This document shows positions 33,786 to 43,198 of a stretch of DNA of 64,000 bases, one piece after another (position 1 is the stretch's first letter; the number at the start of each line of letters is the position of its first letter). Made by a program: the position numbers and the translations under genes. The notes under the pieces were generated by a model, which saw only the letters and a program-made list of their open reading frames with translations, had not been told where the DNA came from and did no database searches. The DNA lies in assembly GCF_011752015.1 (NCBI RefSeq), contig NZ_JAAIKA010000001.1:1-64000 (forward strand), in the 5' to 3' direction. This stretch comes from Canibacter zhoujuaniae. GTDB lineage: Bacteria > Actinomycetota > Actinomycetes > Actinomycetales > Microbacteriaceae.

Positions 33786-34949
33786 ATGCACAGCATTTCA
33801 CCGGCGGTGATCAAGGTTGTAGGTGTCGGTGGCGGCGGCGTAAATGCCGTTGACAGGATGATCGCTCGTAACCTGCGTGGCGTCGAGTTTATTGCGATTA
33901 ACACCGATCAGCAGGCGCTTGATTCAAGCGAAGCAGACGTTAAACTCGATATCGGCCGCGAAAAGACCCGCGGTCTCGGTGCGGGAGCAGACCCAGAAGT
34001 TGGGCGTCAGGCAGCTGAAGATCATATTGAAGAGATTGAAGCGGCGGTTTCTGGCGCGGATATGGTGTTTATCACCGCCGGTGAGGGTGGTGGCACAGGC
34101 ACCGGTGCTGCGCCAGTTGTCGCAAAGGTTGCTAAGTCAATCGGGGCGCTAACAATCGGTGTTGTAACCCGTCCATTCTCGTTTGAGGGGAAGCGCCGCA
34201 GCGCACAGGCTGATCTGGGTATTCACCGCTTACGTGAAGAGGTTGACACTCTGATCGTTGTGCCAAACGATCGCCTGCTCGATATTTCAGAGCCTGGAAT
34301 TAGCATGCTTGATGCGTTTGCTGAGGCAGACCAGGTGCTGTTGGCCGGTGTGCAGGGCATCACCGACCTGATCACAACCCCTGGCGTTATTAACCTAGAC
34401 TTTGCAGACGTGAAGTCGGTTATGCAGGGCGCTGGAACTGCGCTTATGGGTATTGGTGTTGCGCGCGGCGCAGATCGCGCGATCAAAGCTGCTGAGCACG
34501 CGATTAACTCACCTCTCTTGGAAACCGCAATTGAGGGAGCGCACGGTGTGCTCTTCTCGATCCAGGGCTCCTCAAACCTGAGCTTGAGCGAAATTACCGA
34601 AGCGTCTTCGCTTGTGCAGGCGGTTGTGCACGAAGAAGCTAACATCATCATCGGTACCATTGTTGATGAGTCCCTTGGTGATGACGTGCGCATCACTGTA
34701 ATTGCTGCCGGCTTTGACGACCAGGCTGCAAAGCGTAGCGCGCCGCGGCCGGCTGTGCAGCGCGCTGCAGCCCCAGTAGTGGCGGCAGAAGCTGTGAATG
34801 AAACCGGCCCGGTTGTTGCGCCAGGCGCTAATGCTACCGGCGGTGTGCCAGATTTTGCTGCCCACCCTGCGCCTTTGGAGCAGCAAATATCAGATCCTGC
34901 GTTTGATGCAGATGATGACGATCTAGACATCCCAGATTTCCTGAAGTAA
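33786..34949 (+). CDS. ftsZ: Cell division GTPase FtsZ
   Basis: Tubulin-like GTPase that forms the division ring. The 387-residue protein has [18 protein letters not shown], the GTP signature [15 protein letters not shown] near residue 100, [10 protein letters not shown]-like [20 protein letters not shown], and the C-terminal tail [12 protein letters not shown] that binds SepF. ATG 33786 after CGGAAG fits the usual N-terminus; a longer open frame to 33693 crosses the palindrome and has no similarity. In Mycobacterium two small genes separate ftsZ from sepF; here sepF follows within 33 bases. Confidence 0.97.
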   Translation: MHSISPAVIKVVGVGGGGVNAVDRMIARNLRGVEFIAINTDQQALDSSEADVKLDIGREKTRGLGAGADPEVGRQAAEDHIEEIEAAVSGADMVFITAGEGGGTGTGAAPVVAKVAKSIGALTIGVVTRPFSFEGKRRSAQADLGIHRLREEVDTLIVVPNDRLLDISEPGISMLDAFAEADQVLLAGVQGITDLITTPGVINLDFADVKSVMQGAGTALMGIGVARGADRAIKAAEHAINSPLLETAIEGAHGVLFSIQGSSNLSLSEITEASSLVQAVVHEEANIIIGTIVDESLGDDVRITVIAAGFDDQAAKRSAPRPAVQRAAAPVVAAEAVNETGPVVAPGANATGGVPDFAAHPAPLEQQISDPAFDADDDDLDIPDFLK

Positions 34950-34982
34950 TTAGGTATCCGAAAGATTTAATAGGAGCAGAAA

Positions 34983-35474
34983 ATGGCAAATCCAATGAAG
35001 AAGGCCATGGTTTACCTTGGGTTAGCTGAGGAAGAACTGGCGCCCAGCGAGAACGAGACTGAGGTTGTTGAGGCCCCTGCAGGTCGCGGTCAGAAGCACC
35101 TAACCGAACAGCCTGTCGGAGCCGGAAACGTGACTCCGCTGCACGCGGTCACTCCAACATATAGCGCGCAGGCGCAACCGCTCAGCGAGATCCTGACCGT
35201 GCATCCGGCGCACTATGCAGAAGCTCCTGTGATTGCAGAAAATTTCCGCGAGGGCGTTCCCGTCATCATCAATCTGTCGCGCATGAGCGACGTTGACAGC
35301 AAGCGTCTAATTGACTTCGCTTCAGGTCTTGTGATGGGTTTGAACGGTCATTTTGAGCGCGTTACTGGAAAGGTTTTCTTGCTCACCCCGGCACATATTG
35401 CCGTAGGAGAGCCAGCAGACGAAGAAAACTCAAATGACAGCGGCTCATTCTTTATAGCGCCCGCTGCCCAGTAA
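34983..35474 (+). CDS. sepF: Cell division protein SepF
   Basis: Membrane anchor for FtsZ in Actinomycetota, which lack FtsA. The 163-residue protein starts with an amphipathic membrane-binding helix (MANPMKKAMVYLGLAEEE), then a flexible linker and the DUF552 core (VPVIINLSRMSDVDSKRLIDFASGLVMGLNGHFERV, in two halves). ATG after TAGGAGC. The linker is short relative to mycobacterial SepF. Confidence 0.94.
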   Translation: MANPMKKAMVYLGLAEEELAPSENETEVVEAPAGRGQKHLTEQPVGAGNVTPLHAVTPTYSAQAQPLSEILTVHPAHYAEAPVIAENFREGVPVIINLSRMSDVDSKRLIDFASGLVMGLNGHFERVTGKVFLLTPAHIAVGEPADEENSNDSGSFFIAPAAQ

Positions 35475-35487
35475 ATAGCTGTCTCAG

Positions 35488-35790
35488 ATGGGGATACTGG
35501 CCGTTGTTATCAGCATCGCGTTCCTTGCGCTGCGCATCTATTTGTATGTGCTCTGGGCGCGCCTGATAATTGACTGGGTGCTGGTCTTAAACCGACGTTT
35601 TCGCCCCCGCGGCATAGTATTGGTGCTGTTTGAAATAATTTTTACGGTTACCGATCCGCCGCTAAAGCTGATACGACGCTGGGTAAAACCAGTGCGAGTC
35701 GGGGAAGTCATGCTAGACCTGTCCCTGATGATCCTGATGTTCGCAATTATTGTCCTTATGAATGTGCTGACATTTGTTGTGCTGCGCTAG
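35488..35790 (+). CDS. YggT-family membrane protein
   Basis: Small 100-residue protein with two membrane regions (about 2-28 and 70-98) and the family motif FTVTDPPLKLIRRWV between them. It lies between sepF and divIVA in most Actinomycetota, where it may help place division proteins; the biochemical role is not settled. Start ATG 35488 with only weak SD (AGATG region), 13 bases after sepF, so probably coupled. Confidence 0.9.
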   Translation: MGILAVVISIAFLALRIYLYVLWARLIIDWVLVLNRRFRPRGIVLVLFEIIFTVTDPPLKLIRRWVKPVRVGEVMLDLSLMILMFAIIVLMNVLTFVVLR

Positions 35791-35876
35791 CTATATTTTC
35801 TTTAACAGCGGGTAGCGCATAGAATGTTTGCAGACGGTCACAGACCACCACCTGACCAAGAGTAGAAAGATTTAAC

Positions 35877-36449
35877 ATGGCCCTCACACCAGAATCAGTT
35901 GATTTGAAGAGTTTTTCGATCACGAAATTCCGCGATGGATACGAGATGGATCAGGTCGAGGCTTTTCTTGACGAGGTTGCTGAAGAGCTGAAGAATCGTG
36001 ATGCTGAAAAGGCAGAGCTGCAGCAGCAAATCGAAGAGCTGACTGCTGAGCTTGAGGCTGCACGTGGTGCTGCTCCTGATCCTGCTGCTGCTCAAGAAGA
36101 AACCGCCCCAACCGGCAACGCACGCGCCGCAGAGGCAGAGAAATCAAGCGCAATGCTGCAGATGGCTCTTGAGCTGCACGACAAATATGTGCACGAGGGT
36201 GAAACTCAGCGCTCAACCCTTATCGCTGAGGGTGAAGAGACCGCGCAGCGTTTGGTTGACGAGGCGAAGACTGAGCGTGAAGATGTGCTCAACCAGCTCG
36301 GTGTCGAGCGCACCAAGCTCGTCGATAAAATTACCGAACTGCGTGAGTACGAAGCAGAGTACCGCTCAACCCTGCGCTCATACATTCAACAGCAGCTGCG
36401 CGGCCTGGACGAGGGCGCAGAGCCAGCCGGTGCTCCTGAAGCAGAGTAA
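35877..36449 (+). CDS. divIVA: Polar growth and division protein DivIVA/Wag31
   Basis: Coiled-coil protein of 190 residues that marks cell poles and directs wall synthesis. It has the membrane-binding DivIVA N-domain (LTPESVDLKSFSITKFRDGY, then MDQVEAFLDEVAEEL) followed by two long coiled coils separated by an Ala/Pro-rich spacer near residues 65-85. ATG after AGAAAG. It lies at the end of the division cluster as in other Actinomycetota. The 86-base gap before it holds an inverted pair GGTCA-N12-TGACC, which is weak evidence for control. Confidence 0.95.
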   Translation: MALTPESVDLKSFSITKFRDGYEMDQVEAFLDEVAEELKNRDAEKAELQQQIEELTAELEAARGAAPDPAAAQEETAPTGNARAAEAEKSSAMLQMALELHDKYVHEGETQRSTLIAEGEETAQRLVDEAKTEREDVLNQLGVERTKLVDKITELREYEAEYRSTLRSYIQQQLRGLDEGAEPAGAPEAE

Positions 36450-36458
36450 TTTTCCGCG

Positions 36459-36980
36459 ATGCCTTCTGTAGATTCTCAGCAGGCACCGCCAGTACGACGC
36501 CGATCGAAGGCTTTGTTTTCGGTCGGCGTCGCGGCTTTAGTGGTATTAGCTGATCAACTCACAAAACTGATTGCGCTCGACCGGCTGCAACCTGGAAAAG
36601 CGGTTCACATTCTCGGTGAGGCCCTGCAGTTTGTGCTGGTGTTTAACCCGGGTGCAGCATTCTCATTTCTCGAGAATGCAACATGGGTCTTCACTCTGCT
36701 TTCGACGGTGGTTGTTGTGGTGATTTGCACACAATTAACGAAGATCGTGCGCACAAGTTGGGCTGTCGCTGTTGGGTTGCTGCTTGGTGGTGCTCTAGGG
36801 AACCTAATAGACCGTCTATTCCGTGCACCAGGGTTTCCTGAGGGGCATGTGGTTGACTTCGTGTACACCCCGTGGCTGGTGCCTGCGGTCTACAATTTCG
36901 CCGACATCGCTCTGACCTTTGCAGTTGTGCTGTTAGTGCTGTTGTCGGTGTTACTGCCGCGTGAGAAGGAACAGGGGTAG
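36459..36980 (+). CDS. lspA: Lipoprotein signal peptidase II
   Basis: Aspartyl membrane protease that cleaves signal peptides of lipid-modified lipoproteins. The 173-residue protein has four helices and the conserved VFNPGAAFSFL, GGALGNLIDRLFR (first catalytic Asp) and YNFADIALTF (second catalytic Asp). ATG start nine bases after divIVA without a clear SD, so coupling is likely. A lipoprotein at 43756 is one possible substrate in this window. Confidence 0.95.
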   Translation: MPSVDSQQAPPVRRRSKALFSVGVAALVVLADQLTKLIALDRLQPGKAVHILGEALQFVLVFNPGAAFSFLENATWVFTLLSTVVVVVICTQLTKIVRTSWAVAVGLLLGGALGNLIDRLFRAPGFPEGHVVDFVYTPWLVPAVYNFADIALTFAVVLLVLLSVLLPREKEQG

Positions 36981-36982
36981 CA

Positions 36983-37897
36983 GTGCAACAAAAACTCACT
37001 ATTCCTGAGACTCTAGACGGTGTTCGTGCTGACACCGCTGTCGCGGAGCTCACCGGTGTGAGCCGCGCCTGGGCGAGTGAAATAGTTAAGGCTGGAAACC
37101 TGACCCGTGCCGGTCATGTCTTGAAGAAGAGCGACAGGCTTTACGTGGGGGAAGTGATAGAGCTTGACTGGTCGGAAAAACCCGATCCGGAAATTGTGCC
37201 GCTGGACGTGCCCGAGCTCGCAGTAATTCACGAAGATGACGATATCGTTGTCGTATCCAAACCTGCTGGGGTGGCCGCTCATCCATCATTGGGTTGGGCC
37301 GGGCCTACGGTGTTGGGCGTGCTGGCGTTTCGTGGTTTTCAGATAGCGACATCCGGGGCGCACGAGCGACAGGGAATTGTGCATCGATTGGATCAGGGCA
37401 CAAGCGGTGTTATGACTGTTGCGAAGAGTGAGTATGCCTATTCTGAGTTGAAACGGCAGTTTAAAGCGCGCGAAGTGCACAAAATTTATCACACAGTTGT
37501 GCACGGTCATATCGATCCTTTCCGCGGCACGATTGACGCGCCAATCGGTCGGGACAACAGATCAGAGTGGAAGTTTGCGGTAACCGCTGATGGGCGTCAC
37601 GCCGTGACCCACTACGAGATGTTAGAGATGTTTCCCCATGCGACCCTGCTGGAGGTCGGGTTAGAAACCGGGCGCACTCATCAGATTAGGGTGCACATGT
37701 CGTCACTTCGGCACCCCTGTGTTGGTGATATCACTTACGGTGCGGATCCAACTTTGGCTAAAAAACTTGGTCTTGAGCGGCAGTGGCTGCACGCGGTCGA
37801 ACTTGAATTTACGCACCCGGGATCAGGAGAGCGAGTGACCTTCAAAAGCGATTATTCTCCGGATCTTGCGGCAGCGCTAAAAATATTAGCAACTTAG
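36983..37897 (+). CDS. rluD: Ribosomal large subunit pseudouridine synthase (RluD family)
   Basis: Changes uridines of 23S rRNA to pseudouridine. The 304-residue protein has an N-terminal S4 RNA-binding domain (about 15-65) and a catalytic domain with GIVHRLDQGTSGVMTVAKS, which holds the catalytic Asp, and LETGRTHQIRVHM. GTG start two bases after lspA, an order kept in many bacteria. The exact target uridines cannot be read from sequence. Confidence 0.93.
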   Translation: MQQKLTIPETLDGVRADTAVAELTGVSRAWASEIVKAGNLTRAGHVLKKSDRLYVGEVIELDWSEKPDPEIVPLDVPELAVIHEDDDIVVVSKPAGVAAHPSLGWAGPTVLGVLAFRGFQIATSGAHERQGIVHRLDQGTSGVMTVAKSEYAYSELKRQFKAREVHKIYHTVVHGHIDPFRGTIDAPIGRDNRSEWKFAVTADGRHAVTHYEMLEMFPHATLLEVGLETGRTHQIRVHMSSLRHPCVGDITYGADPTLAKKLGLERQWLHAVELEFTHPGSGERVTFKSDYSPDLAAALKILAT

Positions 37898-37959
37898 CAA
37901 GTAACATCTCTGCCACTAACACTCAAACAGTTTCTGATTTTCAAAACGGGTAGGCGAAA

Positions 37960-40900
37960 ATGAACGGCGATAATTTTGCGCACCTCCACGTGCACACCGA
38001 ATATTCAATGCTTGACGGTGCGGCGCGGATTGGTGAGTTGGTGCAAGCGGCGGCCGCACAAAATATGCCTGCGATTGCCGTCACCGACCACGGCAATATG
38101 TTCGGGGCGTTTGACTTTTGGCGGCAGGCAAAAGACGCTGGTATTAAGCCGATAATCGGTATCGAAGCATACCTGACACCGGGCACACCCCGCAGTGTTC
38201 GCGAGCCAAACTTTTTCGGTAATGGCGGCCCCGACGATGTCTCCGGTAAGGGTGCCTACACACACATGACGATGCTGGCAGAGACAACTCAGGGAATGCA
38301 CAACCTGTTTCGCCTCTCAACCTATTCATCGCTTGAGGGTCAATACTTCAAACCGCGGATGGATGTTGAGCTGTTAGAGCGTTATGCGAAAGGAATTATC
38401 GCCACCACAGGGTGCCCATCGGGGGAGATTCAAACCCGACTGCGATTAGGGCAGTACGAAGAAGCCCGTGCAGCAGCGGCGCGTTTCCAAGACATTTTCG
38501 GGAAGGATAATTTCTTTGCCGAAATTATGGATCACGGTCTCGAAATCGAAAGGCGGGTCACAAAAGACCTGCTCAGACTGGCGAAAGAATTAAACATTCC
38601 GCTCGTCGGCACTAATGACCTGCACTACACGCATCAGCACGATGCAACCAGCCATGAGGCGCTATTGTGCGTGCAGTCGGGATCCACGATCGATGATCCA
38701 AACCGATTTAAATTTGACGGTGACGGCTACTACCTGAAGTCTGCCGCCGAGATGCGACACCTCTTACGCGATTTTCCTGCAGCCTGCGACAACACTCTGT
38801 TAATCGCTGAACGGTGTAACGCTGAATTTAATCAGAGCGCAAACTTTATGCCGCACTTTCCTGTGCCGGATGGCGAGAGCGAAGAAAGCTGGTTCATTAA
38901 AGAGGTTGAACGCGGCCTTAAGTATCGGTATCCGCAAGGGATCTCAGACGAGGTGCGCAAACAGGCCGAGTATGAGACCGAAGTTATCACCCAAATGGGT
39001 TTTCCCGGCTATTTCTTGGTGGTTGCCGACTTTATCAACTGGGCGAAGGACAACGGTATCCGGGTCGGCCCCGGCCGTGGTTCGGGGGCTGGCTCAATGG
39101 CGGCGTATGCGATGCGCATCACCGACCTCGATCCGCTAGAACACGGGTTGATATTTGAGCGATTCCTAAACCCCGATCGTGTCAGCATGCCAGACTTCGA
39201 CGTGGATTTCGACGATCGTAGACGTGGGGAAGTGATCCAATACGTCACAGAAAAATACGGTGATGAGCGGGTGGCGCAGATCGTCACATACGGCACGATC
39301 AAGTCAAAACAGGCGCTGAAAGACGCCGGCCGTGTGCTGGGATACCCATTCTCCGTTGGTGAGAAACTGACAAAGGCGATGCCGCCGGCGGTAATGGGTA
39401 AAGATATTCCACTCTCCGGTATTTTTGATGGCTCGCATCCGCGACACAAAGAAGCCGCTGAGATCAGAGATTTGATTCAGACCGACCCGGACTATCAACG
39501 AGTGTTTGAGACAGCCACGGGGCTTGAAGGGCTGAAACGGCAGTGGGGCGTGCACGCGGCCGGTGTGATTATGTCGAGCGATCCGCTAGTCGACATTATT
39601 CCGCTCATGAAGCGCGAAGCTGACGGTCAAATTATTACGCAGTTTGACTACCCGACGTGTGAGGGTCTCGGGCTTATTAAGATGGACTTCTTAGGGCTGA
39701 GAAACCTCACAATCATCTCGGATGCGATCGAGAATATTAAGTTGAATCGAGGTTTTGATCTCGATCTAGAAGCCCTCGAATTAGACGATCGCGCCTCCTA
39801 CGAGCTGCTGGCGCGTGGTGACACACTAGGGGTTTTCCAATTGGACGGTGGGCCAATGCGATCCCTTTTGCGCCTTATGAAGCCGGACAACTTTGAAGAT
39901 ATTTCTGCTGTGCTGGCGCTCTATCGACCCGGCCCGATGGGCGCTGATTCACACACCAACTACGCGCTAAGAAAAAACGGCAAGCAGGAGATTGTGCCGA
40001 TCCACCCGGAGCTTGCTGAGCCGCTCGCGGACATTCTCGACACAACCTACGGTCTGATTATTTATCAAGAGCAGGTTATGGCGATCGCGCAAAGAGTTGC
40101 TGGATACTCGCTCGGTCAGGCTGATATTTTACGCCGCGCGATGGGTAAGAAAAAGAAAGCTGAGCTGGATAAACAGTTCACAGGGTTTGCTGCTGGTATG
40201 CAGGAACGCGGCTACTCAATGCAGGCGGTGCAGACACTGTGGGATATTTTGCTGCCGTTTTCAGATTACGCATTCAATAAAGCTCACTCTGCTGCATACG
40301 GTGTGATTAGCTACTGGACCGCGTACCTGAAAGCGCACTACCCGGCGGAGTATATGGCTGCGCTGCTGACGAGCGTTGGCAACAAAGATAAAGATAAGCT
40401 AGCCCTGTATTTGAATGAGTGCCGCCGGATGGGCATCTCAGTGCTGGCCCCCGACGTGAATGAATCTGTGCAGAACTTTTCAGCGGTCGGCGAGGAAATC
40501 CGGTTCGGGCTGGGTGCTGTTAGAAACGTTGGTCACAACGTAGTGCAGGGAATTATTGACGGGCGCAAGCAGGCAAAATATGACACCTTTAGTAGTTTTG
40601 TGAAAGCAGTGCCCGTGCACGTCTTGAACAAGCGCACAGTAGAGTCGCTGATTAAGGCGGGGGCGTTTGACAGCCTTGGCAAAACACGTCGCTCTCTTGT
40701 GGAAGCTCATGAGGGGCTGATTGAGCAGGGCATTCGAGATAAAAAGGATGCCGCAAGTGGCAACATCGGTTTCGATTTTGATTCACTGTTTGCAGAAGCG
40801 AATGCGGCCGATGATGACAGCCCTGCGAGCGTCGATCAGATTGTGGATCTGCCGGAATATTCAAAGCGCGACAAACTAGCTTTTGAGCGTGAGATGATAG

Positions 40901-41514
40901 GCCTCTATGTGTCGGATCACCCGCTCAGCGGTCTTGACGATGTGCTGGCGCGCGAGTGCACCCACCAGGTTTTGCAGGTTATCGGTGAAGAGTCGGATAT
41001 GGACGGTGAAACCGTAACGCTTGCCGGTCTGCTTACAAGCGTGGAGCTGCGCACCGCGAAGAGCGGCAAAATGTACGGTATGGCGGCGCTGGAAGACTAC
41101 TCCGGTGAAATTGAAGTGCTCTTTATGGGGAACACATTTCAGGAGTATCGAGCCAAGCTGATTGCAGACTCAGTCGTATCGATCCGCGGGCGCCTTAATA
41201 AGCGAGACGATAAAGTCAGTATGCACGCTTACAGCATCACTAATGTGAATGTCGCAAACGCTGGCACAGTGCAACCAGTGACAGTGCGCATTCCTGATGC
41301 AAAAGCCACAGAGCGCGCGATTCAGGAACTGCAGCGCATTGTGCAGCGGCATCGCGGATCTAGCGATGTTTTTCTGGAACTGGAATTACCCAACGGTCAA
41401 CTGCGGCGCTTCCAACTGCGTGAGCGGGTGCGGGCAGCAACAGATTTATTCGGTGAGCTGAAAGCGCTTTTCGGTAAATCTTGTATTGTGAGCGATAGTG
41501 TTGGTAATGGGTGA
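37960..41514 (+). CDS. dnaE: DNA polymerase III subunit alpha
   Basis: Replicative polymerase of 1184 residues. It has an N-terminal PHP domain (HLHVHTEYSMLDGAARIGEL, with VTDHGNMFGAFDFW), the polymerase active site PDFDVDFDDRRR near residue 410, then helix-hairpin-helix and an OB-fold near the C-terminus (about 1000-1080). Length and motifs match the DnaE1 type. ATG after GGGTAGGCG. No C-terminal anomalies were seen. Confidence 0.96.
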   Translation: MNGDNFAHLHVHTEYSMLDGAARIGELVQAAAAQNMPAIAVTDHGNMFGAFDFWRQAKDAGIKPIIGIEAYLTPGTPRSVREPNFFGNGGPDDVSGKGAYTHMTMLAETTQGMHNLFRLSTYSSLEGQYFKPRMDVELLERYAKGIIATTGCPSGEIQTRLRLGQYEEARAAAARFQDIFGKDNFFAEIMDHGLEIERRVTKDLLRLAKELNIPLVGTNDLHYTHQHDATSHEALLCVQSGSTIDDPNRFKFDGDGYYLKSAAEMRHLLRDFPAACDNTLLIAERCNAEFNQSANFMPHFPVPDGESEESWFIKEVERGLKYRYPQGISDEVRKQAEYETEVITQMGFPGYFLVVADFINWAKDNGIRVGPGRGSGAGSMAAYAMRITDLDPLEHGLIFERFLNPDRVSMPDFDVDFDDRRRGEVIQYVTEKYGDERVAQIVTYGTIKSKQALKDAGRVLGYPFSVGEKLTKAMPPAVMGKDIPLSGIFDGSHPRHKEAAEIRDLIQTDPDYQRVFETATGLEGLKRQWGVHAAGVIMSSDPLVDIIPLMKREADGQIITQFDYPTCEGLGLIKMDFLGLRNLTIISDAIENIKLNRGFDLDLEALELDDRASYELLARGDTLGVFQLDGGPMRSLLRLMKPDNFEDISAVLALYRPGPMGADSHTNYALRKNGKQEIVPIHPELAEPLADILDTTYGLIIYQEQVMAIAQRVAGYSLGQADILRRAMGKKKKAELDKQFTGFAAGMQERGYSMQAVQTLWDILLPFSDYAFNKAHSAAYGVISYWTAYLKAHYPAEYMAALLTSVGNKDKDKLALYLNECRRMGISVLAPDVNESVQNFSAVGEEIRFGLGAVRNVGHNVVQGIIDGRKQAKYDTFSSFVKAVPVHVLNKRTVESLIKAGAFDSLGKTRRSLVEAHEGLIEQGIRDKKDAASGNIGFDFDSLFAEANAADDDSPASVDQIVDLPEYSKRDKLAFEREMIGLYVSDHPLSGLDDVLARECTHQVLQVIGEESDMDGETVTLAGLLTSVELRTAKSGKMYGMAALEDYSGEIEVLFMGNTFQEYRAKLIADSVVSIRGRLNKRDDKVSMHAYSITNVNVANAGTVQPVTVRIPDAKATERAIQELQRIVQRHRGSSDVFLELELPNGQLRRFQLRERVRAATDLFGELKALFGKSCIVSDSVGNG

Positions 41515-41547
41515 CCCACAAGCCGCTAGATCGAAGATGGTGCACAG

Positions 41548-42396
41548 ATGAGCAAAACAAAGCAGTTAGAAATAGGTCGCGCTTTGCATGTTTCGAGCCG
41601 CATTGATCCGGCCGCTGAGGTGCAGCGTCGCATCGACTTTATGGTTGACTATTTGCGTGCGGCAGGGCCTGCAAAGGGTTTTGTGCTCGGCATTTCTGGT
41701 GGCCAAGATTCAACGCTTGCCGGGCGACTTGCGCAACTGGCTGTCAATAAACTGCGAGAAGCGGGTGAGGAGGCAACATTTGTTGCTGTCCGCCTACCCT
41801 ATGGTGTGCAGCGTGACGAGGAAGATGCACAGGCAGCGCTCAGCTTTATTGAGCCGGATACCGTTCTTACGGTAGATATAAAACCGAGCGTGGATGCCCT
41901 GGTGCAGGCGATTGAAACTGCTGCCGCCGCTGTTGGTGACGGTGCACGAATGACAGATTTCAATAAAGGTAACCTGAAGGCACGGGCGCGGATGCTGGTG
42001 CAGTATGCCATCGCGGGGGATCGGGGCTTGCTGGTGATCGGCACCGATCATGCGGCTGAAGCGATCACAGGATTCTATACGAAACACGGCGACGGTGCTG
42101 CGGATCTAGTTCCTCTGCAGGGGCTGACTAAGGCCCAGGGTGCAGAACTATTGGCAGCTCTTGGAGCAGATGCGCGTTTCTGGCAGAAAAAGCCGACCGC
42201 TGATCTGTTAGACAGCGATCCCGGTCAGACAGACGAAGACGCCCTAGGCGTTAGCTACACCGAAATTGACCGCTATCTCACAGGTGAGCAGGTGGCTGAT
42301 AGGGTGCGTGAGAATTTAGAGCGACGCTATGCGATAAGCGAACATAAGCGGCAGCTGCCGCCGGGGCCAAATGACACTTGGTGGCGTGAAAATTAG
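41548..42396 (+). CDS. nadE: NH3-dependent NAD+ synthetase
   Basis: Last step of NAD synthesis: amidation of nicotinate adenine dinucleotide. The 282-residue protein has the PP-loop [42 protein letters not shown] and [15 protein letters not shown]. It lacks the glutaminase domain found in mycobacterial NadE and so should use free ammonia. ATG start, 33 bases after dnaE, with msrA eight bases downstream. Confidence 0.94.
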   Translation: MSKTKQLEIGRALHVSSRIDPAAEVQRRIDFMVDYLRAAGPAKGFVLGISGGQDSTLAGRLAQLAVNKLREAGEEATFVAVRLPYGVQRDEEDAQAALSFIEPDTVLTVDIKPSVDALVQAIETAAAAVGDGARMTDFNKGNLKARARMLVQYAIAGDRGLLVIGTDHAAEAITGFYTKHGDGAADLVPLQGLTKAQGAELLAALGADARFWQKKPTADLLDSDPGQTDEDALGVSYTEIDRYLTGEQVADRVRENLERRYAISEHKRQLPPGPNDTWWREN

Positions 42397-42404
42397 GAGG
42401 AAAA

Positions 42405-42950
42405 ATGACGGTAGAAAGCGCTAAAGCAGAGCAAACTTTCATTCTTGGCGGCGGTTGTTTCTGGTGTCTGGACGCCGCCTATCGTGCGCTTAAAGGTGTA
42501 ACGCAGGTGGTGTCCGGCTATGCGGGTGGTGTAACCGAAAACCCGAGCTATAAAGAGGTTTGCACGGGCAATACGGGACACGCAGAAGTTGTTGCGGTAA
42601 CCTTCGACCCTGAGGTAATTCCAGCTGAGGTGATTTTGGACGCGTACTTTACAATGCACGATCCGCGGCAGTTGAACCGTCAGGGTAATGATGTCGGCAC
42701 CCAATATCGGTCTGAAATGTTCTTTGCTGATGATGAACAGCGTGAGCTGTTTACCGCAGCTAGAGAGCGCGCAGCCGAATTCTGGGGTGGGGGGATCGTT
42801 ACTGTGATCAGTAAGGCCGAGAATTTTTATGCAGCGGAAGAGTATCATCAAGATTTCTTCGCTAAAAACCCCGGTCAGGGATACTGCCTCGCAGTTGCTG
42901 TTCCAAAGGTTAACAAGGTGCGGGCGCGGTTCGCAGAGTATCAAAAATAG
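42405..42950 (+). CDS. msrA: Peptide methionine sulfoxide reductase A
   Basis: Repairs the S form of oxidised methionine. The 181-residue protein has the active-site GGGCFWCLDAAYRALKGV near residue 16 with catalytic Cys, HAEVVAVTFDP, and YRSEMFFADDEQ. CFWC carries a second Cys where many family members have Gly or Glu, and another Cys lies near the C-terminus (QGYCLAV); either could resolve the disulfide. ATG after AGGAGG. Confidence 0.93.
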   Translation: MTVESAKAEQTFILGGGCFWCLDAAYRALKGVTQVVSGYAGGVTENPSYKEVCTGNTGHAEVVAVTFDPEVIPAEVILDAYFTMHDPRQLNRQGNDVGTQYRSEMFFADDEQRELFTAARERAAEFWGGGIVTVISKAENFYAAEEYHQDFFAKNPGQGYCLAVAVPKVNKVRARFAEYQK

Positions 42951-43063
42951 TCACCGCAATTTTCTTACAGGTTAGCACCCGAAACAGGCGCTGTTAGTGC
43001 TGGGCTGCAGTGGGCACGACATGGATTAGTCACTCTGTTTGTAACCGATCCGGTTTGAGACTG

Positions 43064-43072
43064 TTGTCCACA
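43064..43072 (+). promoter_or_regulatory. Actinobacterial-type DnaA box
   Basis: TTGTCCACA matches the DnaA box form common in Actinomycetota exactly. It is a lone copy, about 127 bases before the ssb start. It may link ssb expression to DnaA, or be a chance match; it is not an origin. Confidence 0.4.
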
Positions 43073-43096
43073 GATTTTGGCTGCGGCCGCAGTTTT

Positions 43097-43192
43097 TTCA
43101 CTTCTGCTGCGAGACTTCTGCTTACGCGGGAGGAGACAAGGGCACGGCGCCTCCCGCGCCCTAAACAGATTCTCGATGCCCAGAAGTGAAGG
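43097..43192 (+). promoter_or_regulatory. Structured 5' leader of ssb
   Basis: TTCACTTCTG (43097-43106) and CAGAAGTGAA (43181-43190) are a perfect ten-base inverted pair that closes the leader and overlaps the SD GAAGG. Inside it CGCGGGAGG (43125-43133) pairs with CCTCCCGCG (43150-43158). A second copy of ACTTCTGCT at 43114 can pair with the same 3' arm. Two competing folds are thus possible, one closing at the SD. Confidence 0.5.
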
Positions 43193-43198
43193 TAAATC

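Noticed and set aside
34223-34930. 235-codon minus-strand frame
   Set aside because: Antisense shadow of ftsZ; low-complexity Ser/Ala product.
35836-35860. GGTCA-N12-TGACC inverted repeat before divIVA as an operator
   Set aside because: Five-base arms at this distance occur often by chance; no supporting second copy was found.
42951-43198. Replication origin
   Set aside because: Only one DnaA box is present, with no AT-rich unwinding region and no dnaA, dnaN or parB genes nearby.
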